DNA of 64,000 nucleotides, taken from NCBI GenBank assembly GCA_936450465.1, contig OW388300.1, positions 23,127,232-23,191,231 on the forward strand, given 5' to 3'. The notes beneath the pieces were generated by a model that ran no database searches, was not told the origin of the DNA, and saw only the letters and a program-made list of their open reading frames with translations. The translations under genes and the position numbers were made by a program. Position 1 is the stretch's first letter. The number at the start of each line of letters is the position of its first letter. The DNA is from Gibbula magus (lineage: Eukaryota > Mollusca > Gastropoda > Trochida > Trochidae). Below are positions 34,477-44,185 of this stretch, in pieces.

Positions 34477-35737
34477 TAGTTCGGTTCATAATTATTGAGA
34501 AATGTTCATGTCAGTTTGAACGTACTTATTTATAACTGCTTTGCTGATAAAATGTTGTTATCAGTCAAAGGGAGATAAATCCTCTTTCCTTAACAGTTTT
34601 GTAAGCTTAGAGTTATCTCCCTTGAATTTTAAGCAGACGACATGTTTGTAAACATTGTCTAAAAGGCTGCTGAAGAGAAAAGAAGGTTGATTTTTGAGCT
34701 GTACAATGAAGGTATCACTGATGTGCATACATTGTCAGAAAGAGTAGGAACTCCTCTATCAACTGTGTATAGAATTAAGAAGAATATTGAGAGTGGAGCT
34801 GGAATACAACACAAAAAGGAAAATTGGAATTTGGAGATCCTGTCAGACTAGGTATTTTGGCTTCCACTAAGAAAAGAGCAAGTCTATCCAACATCAGGTA
34901 TGAAATGCCAAATAGAGGATACCCATGTGTTTCCAAATCAACTTTAAATTAAATTTAATTGATTTTGGATGGAAGAAAAAAAGGGGAACGCCGACTCCAG
35001 ATATGAAAGATAAGCATAAAGAAAACCGTGTTTTGTGGTGTAGGGACCATGAAAACTTTGGACCAATGTGATTTTCACTGATGAAGGTTCGGTCTGGGTG
35101 TATCCTAATAACCTTAAGATGTGGACAAAATCTGATTCTGCGCCAGCGTACCACAGGCCGAAATACAGTCCCAAGTTTCATGTGTGGGGTATAGTGTCAT
35201 TACCAGGAACGACTCCTTTGTGCGTGTTTGAGGGTATTTTGACAAGTAAACACAAATATTCTTGAAGATTTTCTTCTTCCAAATGCAGAAGTGTTTTATG
35301 GAAATGACTGGATTTTGGAACAGGACAATGACCCAAACACAGCAAAACACGCTAAGCAGTGGTTCCAGGAGAACAATGTGACATTACTCCCATTTCCCAG
35401 CTACAGTCCTGATCTGAATCCCATTGAGAACGTTTGGGGGATGATGAAGGAGAGTGTAAACCAAAAGGGACTTGTCAATCTTGAAGATATGAAGAGAGAG
35501 GTAGTGCGATATTAGGACAGTATCTCTCATGAAACCCTAACCTCTCTGATAGGAGGTATGACTACCCGCGTTGGACTCTGCCTAGAAGCTAACTGGGACC
35601 TGATAAAATATTGATTTCATACCTAAAAGAACCCACAGGGTATGTGCAAGCAATAAATACTTTAAAATTTCCGATATCTCTTATTATATTAATTTTTAAA
35701 AGGTTAACATGTTTCTCAATAATTATGAATCGAACTG
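34477..35737 (+). mobile_element. Tc1-like DNA transposon, 1,261 bp, both ends defined
   Basis: AGTTCGGTTCATAATTATTG near 34,478 is mirrored by CAATAATTATGAATCGAACT ending near 35,736; the inverted repeat spans about 30 bp. TA lies at 34,475-34,476 and 35,738-35,739. It is inserted next to the retroelement tail at 34,385. A short hairpin AAGGGAGATAA...TTATCTCCCTT at about 34,568-34,622 lies in its 5' leader. Confidence 0.85.
34640..35610 (+). pseudogene. Tc1-like transposase, several frameshifts
   Basis: The HTH region reads AAEEKRRLIFELYNEGITDV and LSERVGTPLSTVYRIKKN near 34,665-34,780. The catalytic part follows with FTDEGSVWVYP (first Asp) near 35,070, WILEQDNDPNTAKHAKQW (second Asp) near 35,310, and SPDLNPIENVWGMMKESV (Glu) near 35,407. 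This is a DD34E catalytic core. It ends LEANWDLIKY near 35,590. Breaks lie near 34,830, 34,940 and 35,265, and a TAG stands at 35,513. Confidence 0.85.
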
Positions 35738-35989
35738 TATATATATATATTTGATATGTATTTGATATACTAAGTATTTGGGTGTGAGTATGAAAGTCGA
35801 GTAAGAATATATAACCTAAATCAGCACATATTGTAATTTGGTACCAATTTGGTACCAAATAATTTAAGAACCAGATAAATTATCATGCAAAACTGATCAT
35901 GCATCTTTAATTCATAAAATGATTGACTATTTAAAGTAATTTGGTGAAATCTTCATGTTCATTGTAAAGAACAAGCACAGTTTATGTTT

Positions 35990-36610
35990 GTATCGTCTTA
36001 TCGCTAGTGAAGAAAAGCCGGTTTCATCAAATGACTAGAGTTACTTTTTACAGCATCACTCATTGTTCTCAGTGCGCCCAAATGATTTCGTACAAGTATT
36101 CCATATTTGATCGCAATAGACAAAACTGGAAGAATGCAGGAACTATACAGAGCCTTTAAACGTTTACACGTTGATCGGTATCTGTTCAATATGAGAGTGT
36201 CACTGGCAATCTTTTTGAAAAGTTAAGGTAAGATATTCTTGACATCTGAAATGGTTTGGCCGTAAATGGTTAAATTTGGTGGTAATGTTTTTGCAGGATT
36301 AAATTAAAATTTCCGTTGATCAGCCCAAGCAGAAATTCTCTCAAGATCGATATTCAGCATGTTGTAAACTTCTTCAGGGTTGTCTATTATAACATAAAGT
36401 GAAGCATCATCAACAAATAATCTCATGTCACATTCTATATTATTAACGATATCATTAATGAATACTAAAAACAAGAGGAGTCCTAAAACGGATCCCTTGG
36501 ATACTCCAGCCAACACAAATTTCTTCTCTGACTGAGAATAAGTTATGGTTGTTTACTGTTTGCGATCTCGTTAGGTAGAAAGTATTTTTTATTTCACTTA
36601 GAGATAAACA
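35990..36610 (-). pseudogene. Reverse-transcriptase remnant (motifs B and C) of a non-LTR element
   Basis: On the minus strand AGVSKGSVLGLLLFLVFIND stands for the usual PQGSVLGPLLFL motif B and MRLFVDDASLYVII for motif C; LERISAWADQRKF follows. Further on (36,190-36,010) NRYRSTCKRLKALYSSCILP and LRTMSDAVKS read as the thumb region. Altered motif residues and frame changes show decay. Confidence 0.75.
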
Positions 36611-36734
36611 TGGTATCAGTAAAAAACAAAACAGATATCTTCTATGTATTAATGAAATAAATAGGGATAGTCACGACTGGAACATAGTCCAGAATGTCTC
36701 TTAACGCCAACTAAATGTAATATGTCAGTTTGTA

Positions 36735-37466
36735 GATGTACAGAAAGGGCAGTAGCGCGAGTCAAGAGGTGTCGGTGGCCGGGTATATCTGCCAGTTTCT
36801 ATACATAATGGGAGGGTACCACATCGGAGTTTTGCTAACAGTTTTCGCTGATATCGTGACATAGTGTAGAAAAGATAGTTCTCTGGTTCCCTGTTTTTTT
36901 AAAACTTTCTATATGTCCTTAACTTATTTCCATTTTGTAGTTTTTTGTCGTTCCACAGGTGACTGACTCACTGTTCATCGTCAGTAACATTACATCTATA
37001 TTTCACATGGAGCAGAAAACAGTCAATAGATGAATAATTCATAACATCATTTATAGACATTTTGACGGCAAGGGTGGTAACTTTGTGGATCCAGGATTTC
37101 CTTTTCCGACGTGACCAGCTGAATACTACCCTTGATATGGTATTTTCTTGGAGCGTGAGTTTAGAGAAAAGTCTGAATATTTCAATTCTTTGCTTAGTAA
37201 GGCAACTTCTCCACCCCATTTCACCACGTATTGCGCAATTAGAAGTTGAACGAGTGAGTCCAAGGAAAAATCTACAAGCCCTGTTTTGAACTAAATTAAT
37301 GCAGCTGTACTCCTCCGTACCCCATATCGCTCATCCATGTAATAATACTGGCTGAACAAGCACTTCATACAGTTTTGTGAATGTTTCATATGTCACTCCT
37401 CCAGCTTCAATGCACTTTGTCTGTAAACAAGATAGAGCCCGACTTGCTGATTTAGAAATTTCTTTC

Positions 37467-37468
<2 letters not shown>
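36735..37468 (-). pseudogene. C-terminal part of a second non-LTR reverse transcriptase
   Basis: Minus-strand pieces read EVLVQPVLLHGWAIWGTEEY, LVQNRACRFFLGL, GEMGWRSCLTKQRIEIFRLF near 37,380-37,140, then LAKLRCGTLPLCIETGRYT and DSRYCPFC near 36,840-36,740. These are the post-palm and cysteine-tail segments of CR1/Jockey-like ORF2 proteins. It lies upstream, in its own sense, of the motif B/C piece at 35,990-36,610, so the two come from different copies. The GA microsatellite interrupts its N-terminal side. Confidence 0.7.

Positions 37469-37557
<89 letters not shown>
37469..37557. repeat. (GA)n microsatellite
   Basis: About 44 uninterrupted GA units, directly in the reverse-transcriptase remnant. 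Confidence 0.98.
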
Positions 37558-37561
<4 letters not shown>

Positions 37562-37756
37562 CTAACCTATGAGATATGTACACTAAAAGCATTTAATATC
37601 ACAATAATACAGTAGAGATAAAGGATATAATAAAGAGATACACACTTTCTACAATAAGCAGACGCACAACCACATTACACGGCACACTTCTACACATACT
37701 TTCATTAACTCACAAAAATTGCTGCTCATCCGATCATACTAAAACATTTCGTCACT

Positions 37757-37766
37757 CACACACCCC

Positions 37767-37828
<62 letters not shown>
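37757..37828. repeat. Compound (CA)n(TA)n microsatellite
   Basis: CACACACCCCCACACACACA passes into about 22 uninterrupted AT units. Confidence 0.95.
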
Positions 37829-37829
<1 letters not shown>

Positions 37830-37831
<2 letters not shown>

Positions 37832-38400
37832 ACATTCATATAAACTTTATAGACACTAATAGATACACAAATATCACATGCAAAAATTCAAATACCAATG
37901 CGCACACAAGCATACACGCACACGCGTATATATTGTGAGTTGTATCGCATATATATATACATACATGAACAAGAACCATAATTAATTATAATATCAACAT
38001 CCTAACATGACAATAAGATAAGATCATTGTTCGATAATCACGCACGTTATAATTGCCTCGAGCACACTAATTGGGTGTGACTCTAGAACAATGCAGTTTT
38101 GTGAGGATTAATGAGTATGTCTCATTAATCACAGGTAGACACAGGCATGTAGTTACAGGTAATCACTTCTTTCTGTGAACTAACTGTTAAGTGAGGGGCA
38201 GTATTTTTTGATAAAAAATGCTTCTTTAGTTTCTAAAGTTAGATTTGAATTCTCTGATTTGGAAAATACTTTATAGAACGGGAAGACGATAAATTTACCA
38301 TTGTTGCAATCTGCTATATGTTTGCTTATCTTTAGGTGACGGAGATGGGGGTCATTTATTTGTTGTTAATGGACCCATATCTTAGCATGAAGATTGCTTC
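37830..38400. other. AT-rich stretch without genes
   Basis: Short alternating purine-pyrimidine words (ACGCACACGCGTATATAT near 37,916). Nothing else recognised. Confidence 0.4.
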
Positions 38401-38404
38401 TTTG

Positions 38405-39140
38405 GCCTATATGGACAGACAGACAGATAGAAGATCTGTATTAACGACTTGGGCCTTTAAGACCCCTCATCGGCCGTCACAGATTTCACTTAGGGTCTGG
38501 GTACATGAAAAAGGGGAAGAACAGACTTATATAAATGCATACTACGTTTTTCAATACAGGAGTTGATATACTTACTAATATTAATAACATGAGACTTTTT
38601 ATGATTTGTTAGTATTTCAATAACATTGTGTACACTTGGTCGCCTCCAGTTGTAGGATTGAATTAAAGTAATGCGTTCACTGTGGTACAAGAGACCCTAC
38701 AACAAAAAGTGGGACTCATCTTCGATTTCATACATTTTAAGGGCATTTCAACAATAATCACAGAATCGTTCGCGCCTTGGTGTATTCAAATATCTGCTTA
38801 TTTCAATCTGTAACTGATCACTCATTGTTCTTAATTTACAGAGAACTGCCTTGTGGGGTTTTGAACACAACCTGGCTCATATTGCAGATCAGTTTTGATT
38901 AACTTGTAGAGATTCATCTTGCTGCTGTTCTCGATCTCACTTCTCCATTTGTGTGTGAAGGCATCAATTAGTCTTTGTTAAAAGGTATTATGATTGATAC
39001 AGTGGGGGTTTTCCCAGACATACAAGAAACCATTTTCACTCAGTACTTTCTTGACATTTGTCGCCCACGTATTACAATTACTGATACTTTCTATATAAGT
39101 TAGAATGTTTAAAGTTGTCCCGTATTAGGGGGTCGATGTT
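38405..39140 (-). pseudogene. Non-LTR retrotransposon 3' end: reverse-transcriptase tail and 3' UTR
   Basis: From 39,110 downward the minus strand reads SENGFLYVWENPHCINHN, QRLIDAFTHKWRSEIENSSK, MNLYKLIKTDLQYEP, LRTMSDQLQIEISRYLNTPR, a CDYC motif and YEIEDESHFLL, then YHSERITLIQSYNWRRPSVH to a stop at 38,490. The LR..S..L.IE.GRY..P...R.C..C and DE.HFLL pattern is the usual ORF2 end. A CTGTCTGTCTGTCC run on the minus strand near 38,422 may be the simple tail. Frameshifts are present. Confidence 0.7.
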
Positions 39141-39860
39141 CGGATTGTTAATTACAACGTTCTAAATAACATAGCATAATAATCAAACAAAGACAGATTT
39201 TGAAGAACTACGTCAAGACAAGATACAACACTCAGTCAAATCAGAAATAGCTTGTGTAAATTTAAGCATTGCAATACACTGATAGATTTTGTAAAGATAG
39301 TTCAGTATAACACGTCGCTCGGAATACCTATGGTATAATCTGTATCTCTGCGTGTCATTAACGATTTAGATGTATGCATTTATCACCAGAACCACTTCAG
39401 TCCCACTATTCCATACCAACAGTCAGCACTAAATCATGCAATCATGGTTTATTCAAAAACGACCAGCAAAACTTTGACAGTCTAAAAGCATTTCACGTAA
39501 TGTAATAACCCTTGTTCAATGCACTCCATAAATATATTGATTGATGAGGCAATGCACTTAATATTTTATTCAAACTGTCCATTGTCTACAAAAGTACAAA
39601 ACAGGATATGCTCGTGCATTATGTAATGCATAGCTACTCGATATCCGGTGGGATTTGATTTCATCCTGGCACGAAAAGTGTAGTATGATGTGTTATCTCT
39701 TACACTGCATTCTCACTGTTTCTGTGTACATTATTCCAACAGGAATTGGCTAATTGCCTTTTGGTTTAGTTGTTCTTAAACGCCAATCATGGTGTTCCCT
39801 CGTGGACTAGAATTAGTCTCAAAGAGACTGAGGTCCTCCAAATTGAAGGGATTTAGTCAC
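39141..39860. other. AT-rich stretch without recognised features
   Basis: No motif or repeat assigned. Confidence 0.4.
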
Positions 39861-39861
39861 T

Positions 39862-40955
39862 AATCAACTGCATCTCTAACCGCCTACACGTACGTCTCCA
39901 ATCACCTACATTTCCAATCGCCTCCATCTATAAACACCTACATCTCCAAATGCCTACATCTCTTTGCAGCTACATATACAATAGTCTAAACGTGTATTAG
40001 TCTACATATCTAATCATCTACATCTCTGTTAATAAATAAATAATTATAATTCTTTATTACCCCGGAAGGAATTCATTTTGTATCATGGCAAAGCTTAGTG
40101 TACATTACAGACAAACAGTAAAGTTACAAACATATACATGGAACAATCAAACATAACATTTAAAAGACGAATACTGAAAGAAATAAATCTATGTTGACAT
40201 CTGTTGGTTTTAAAATGTAAACATCTAAAATCACCTTCATCTCCAATCACCTACATCTCTAATCGCCTACATCTCTAATCGTCTACATCTCTAATCTCCT
40301 ACATCTCTAATCGCCTACATCTCTATTCTCCTACATCTCTAATCGCCTACATCTCTAATTGCCTACATCTCTAATCTCCTACACCTCTAATCGCCTACAT
40401 CTCTATGCACCTATATCTCTAATCGCCTACAACTCTAATCAACTACATCTCTATTCACCCACATTTCTATTCGCCTACATCTCTAATCACCTACATCTCT
40501 AATCGCCGACATCTCTAATCGCCTACATCTCTATTCACCTACATTTCAATTCACCTTCATCTCTAATCGCCTACAACTCTTTTCACATATAATCTCTATT
40601 CTCCTAATTCTCAATTATCCTACATTGTACATCTCTAATTCGCCTACATCTCTATTCACTTACATCTCATTCACCTACATTTTTATTCACTTACATTTCT
40701 ATGCACCTATATCTCTAATCGCCTCTATCTCTAATCGCCTACATCATTATTCACATATATCTCTAAACGTCTACATCTCTAATTCGCCTACAGCTCTATT
40801 CACTTACATCTCATTCACCTACATTTTATTGACCTACATTTCTATGCACCTATATCTCTAATCGCCTCCATCTCTAATCGCCTACATCACTATTCACATA
40901 TATCTCTATTCGTCTACATCTCTAATCGCCTACATCTCTAATTGCCTACAGCATG
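39862..40955. repeat. Minisatellite, 16-bp unit (AATCGCCTACATCTCT), interrupted
   Basis: Roughly 55 units, many with changes at the GCC and TCT positions. The first block (39,862-40,028) is more diverged than the second (about 40,214-40,955). The block between is a retroelement tail inserted into the array. Confidence 0.9.
40029..40213 (-). mobile_element. Non-LTR retrotransposon 3' tail inserted in the minisatellite
   Basis: On the minus strand it ends CCTTCCGGGGTAATAAAGAA, TTATAATTATTTATTTATTA, the AATAAAGAATTATTATT type of 3' end typical of CR1/L2-like elements. A 5'-truncated copy landing in a tandem array is the simplest reading. Confidence 0.7.
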
Positions 40956-41255
40956 CAAAACATTGACATTTTTCATTTCCATATGCAAATGTTAGGGACA
41001 TTGACGTCATCATCAGCACTTTGAGCACTGAATTTCTAAAATCTTAAAGTCTGAGTGTTTTTTAGAATGAATCAGTTCACACAATGGCTTCATCATGGAC
41101 AGTCCTAGGACAAGTACACTATTCATTCAGGAAAGGTAACTTTACTTTTTTACTCCTTACTTTTTAAAATGTGTATTTTTAAAATTCAAACTAATTTTCA
41201 TTAAATTGGTTCATTTATTAAAAGTTGTTGTTTTTTGTATTTCAAACATCTACAG

Positions 41256-41912
41256 TTCATGAAGTTGAAGCAAGGACCAGGGGACAAAGTGACAATGAAC
41301 TTTGGGTTAAAGCCAGAGAGTATCGAATTACAAGTAGCAATTTTCATGATATTCTTACAAGGAAACAAACAACTGACCCTACAGTGTTAGTCAACAACTT
41401 TACAGGCGGAAGTACTGAAGCTCCTGTACAGACTATGTCCATGAATTGGGGTCGTAAATATGAGTCCATTGCTAAGAAGAAATACATTGCCTATATGAAA
41501 CTTAAAAACAGAGAACAGGTTACCGTAAGCAATTGTGGTATTTATTTAAGTGAGAAAAGGTGTTATAAGTTCTTTGAGAAGAAAATGTTTATTAGAGATC
41601 AAATGTCCATTCAAATGGCGAAATAGTTCAGTGAGAGATGCATGTAAAAACAAAACCTTTTACTGTTACATCGATGATCAAGATAAAATACACCTGAAGA
41701 AAACACATAGATACTATACACAAGTTCAAGGCCAGATGGCACTTAGCAAATATAGTTCATGTGAGTTTGTGGTTTATACACAAGTTGATATCCATGTTAG
41801 TTGTGTCGACTTTGACCAAGCATTTTGGTCTACACTGGAAGACAAATTACACATCTTCTACAGGCAGCACATTTTGCCAGTTGTATTGAGAAAGCCTGGT
41901 CATGATGAATAA
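41256..41912 (+). pseudogene. YqaJ/lambda-exonuclease-type nuclease, copy 1, core motif deleted
   Basis: After a TTTCAAACATCTACAG acceptor the frame reads VHEVEARTRGQSDNELWVKA and EYRITSSNFHDILTRKQTTD, the entry of the YqaJ fold. MNWGRKYESIAKKKYIAY follows with the conserved Glu. The expected LA.SPDG segment (catalytic Asp) is missing, and the sense resumes in another frame as KCLLEIKCPFKWRNSSVRDA, the E-x-K motif. TQVQGQMALSKYSSCEFVVY and a Trp-rich end follow to a TAA at 41,910. The deletion removes the Asp ligand of the metal site, so this copy is inactive. A possible upstream exon end (SSWTVLGQVHYSFRK, near 41,080-41,136, before GTAACT) is weaker. Confidence 0.8.
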
Positions 41913-42127
41913 AATTGAATTATGAGAAACACATCTGCTTTGTTCAATTATTATTATTCTGTATCCACATTATAATTACTTGTCAGCAACATCAGCAACA
42001 TTGACATATGGAATCATGTTTGGAAACTACATGTAAATACACATAAGTGATCACGTTAACATACTAGACATTAACATTGGCTGCATAAATATCTTTAATG
42101 AGCCGATTCACAAGGATCCTTACTTTA

Positions 42128-43170
42128 CTAAAGGCCGCAATAAGTGAGTGCACTGCATACAAAGAAAATTGAATCAGAATCACTGCTGAGACTAATTGGC
42201 AATATACTTTGGAGAATTCTAAAGTTTTTAATTTGTTCCATTTTCCTTTCCACGTGAATGATCGCAGCAGCTACTGTTCGGGTACAGTCAACCTCTGCCT
42301 TAATTAATTGGGCTGGTGGAAATGGTGGACAGTACAACTTTATGTTTTTGCCTTTAAAATCGTTTTTCAGATTAACAAAACCTTTATCAACCATTCCTGC
42401 ATCACCAGATTCTAACATTGCAGCAATCCACTTTCACGGGTTATGAATATATCTGATGCAGACCCCCCATATAATTTGGACACAAATACAACTGCCCCAG
42501 TCATACTTATACCAACATGTGCCTTGAATGTGTTGTGAGATTTATAATTGAAGTATGTCTGAGATTTGATTTCAAGTGATTAGGGAGTCTGTATAAATAT
42601 CTCTGTACAATCAAGAATGATTCTCGTGTCCCTAAAACTTTGGAAACAGGCTTGAATTTTCTGCTGTAAAACTTCTACTTTTGGTAGAAAGACAAGTTGT
42701 TGCAAACATTCGTGCATGAAATGAATCCAAGCTGAAAAAATGATGGATATCCGGCCAGCGGATATTTTAAAACGATATTCAAGATCATGTAACAAAAGAC
42801 CTAATCGCAATCTCATCAATACCAATAATAATTCATCGACAAGTCTTAGTTTTCTTGATGATGGTTTCTCCAGCATCCCAGTTCCATCCACGTCCAATCT
42901 GTCAGCACCCTGAGAAACTAGACTCTCAAATAACGCTGAAAACGTGGTGTGATTAGGGAGTCCAGTATAAAACTGGATATCACAGTCGGATCTAAGATCT
43001 TCAATGGTAATTTCTGGCCTTGACACCTGTAAATCCTGGTCTTCTGCTTCCACTGATACTTGGGTAGACTTGGTCGTATTGGCCTCGTCTAGGTTGTCTT
43101 CCTGGGATTTGTCACATACTGAATACCTGTAGAGGTAATTGAAAACACACTTTAGATTTACAAAACACAT
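42128..43170 (-). pseudogene. DDE_Tnp_4 transposase, copy 1, main exon
   Basis: The minus strand reads an acidic lead, then SDCDIQFYTGLPNHTTFSAL, SRKLRLVDELLLVLMRLRLG and LEYRFKISAGRISIIFSAWI (the HTH_Tnp_4 region), then TRIILDCTEIF (first catalytic Asp) at about 42,600. An in-frame stop follows, then YFNYKSHNTFKAHVGISMTG. After a frameshift near 42,418 come GDAGMVDKGFV (second Asp) and AAAIIHVERKMEQIKNFRI (catalytic Glu). Such enzymes (PIF/Harbinger and ISL2EU-type) cut and join transposon ends. One stop and one frameshift separate it from an open frame. Confidence 0.85.
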
Positions 43171-43799
43171 GACAGTATGAGTTAGTTTTTGATATTAACT
43201 ATTAACTATTAATAAGTTATTAACTGCCATCTCAAGCAAAGTATTGTCCTACAGTTCAAGAAGATGATAATAGTCAATACCTGCACATAACTTATTACAG
43301 TATTTACATGAATGCATTTATTTTTGTATGCATACATACAAACCAAAACAAATTAAAATGTAAGCATTTAACAGAATATTAGGCAAATCAATTAATTGTT
43401 TCTAAAAGTAGGGTCCATGGGTCATTTTGTACATTGGATTAAACTTTGAAGTTTACCATTAATAAAAGTGCAACGGCCCATTTGGAATTTAGGAAATGAC
43501 TAAAAAAATGTCCCATTGTCAAGGTGGCTGAAAATCATTATCATTTATATCAGTAATACAATTTTTGATATTTGTCATAAATTACTTGGATATTAAAATA
43601 AATCATTACCAATTAAACGTTTAACTGCTTGTTTCGAGAAAATATGCTCACGAGTGAAAATGCAGACAGTCGGTGCTTGTAGATCTAATTGTTTTCTCCT
43701 CGAGTTCCATAAGGTCAGGCAGTACATCGATTGTCTCGGACATAAGGTCGACGCAAACCCCAGTTATCTGTTATCGGTCGTTCTCTTGGTTACTTCTTT

Positions 43800-44050
43800 T
43801 GAGTTTTTTTAGGGAGAAAAAGAGTTGGAACTGTGTGTTTCCATGTTCGACCATTCCCATCTAGGAAATGGTCAGAATAAAACTGGGTGTAGGATGTCGG
43901 TTTGAACTATTTCCGACTCACCGCTCGAAGCCACGCTGAACGTAAAGCCTTATTCTTAGGTAAATGATGAAGCTTGATTTTCTTTCCAAATCTTCCGACA
44001 ATTCCCGGGTTGTTGTGACAATCCTTAATAGCGCAGTAGTCTTTACCCAT
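43800..44050 (-). pseudogene. THAP domain exon of the copy 1 transposase
   Basis: From ATG at 44,050 the minus strand reads MGKDYCAIKDCHNNPG, then KIKLHHLPKN, ALRSAWLRAVSRK, a TAG at 43,909-43,907, then YTQFYSDHFLD and KHTVPTLFLPKK. This is the C2CH THAP layout: C-x4-C, H.LP, the invariant Trp, -SDHF and a final -VPTLF. The third Cys is Tyr here (YSDHF for CSDHF), so zinc binding is lost as well as the frame. THAP domains bind DNA and commonly recognise transposon termini. The 630 bases between this exon and 43,170 would be an intron. Confidence 0.8.
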
Positions 44051-44185
44051 CGTTAGCCTGTTGACGCTAGTTTCACGCTAGAATGGCGGAAGTCTGCCGT
44101 ACCAGCTGCCAAGGGCGGATAACTCTATCAAGAACGATAACTCCGTTTTCCGCAAAGACCGAATACATGTATAATCCTATTCACA

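Larger units (their letters stand above)
41060..44110. mobile_element. THAP-DDE / YqaJ two-gene transposon, copy 1 (partial)
   Basis: A YqaJ-type nuclease gene on the plus strand (41,256-41,912) and a THAP plus DDE_Tnp_4 transposase gene on the minus strand (44,050-42,128) are convergent, as in the fuller copy at 55-61 kb. The 5' half of the nuclease gene (SAP and SWIM parts) is missing, and the minisatellite begins just beyond. I could not find terminal inverted repeats. The L2-like element at 44,186 abuts the right side. Confidence 0.75.

Noticed and set aside
37377..37565. Frame ending in a run of Glu-Arg
   Set aside because: It reads through the (GA)n microsatellite and antisense of a reverse-transcriptase remnant.
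40940..41200. Left terminal inverted repeat of transposon copy 1
   Set aside because: No sequence resembling the copy 2 end (TATAGTCC...) is present on either side of copy 1.
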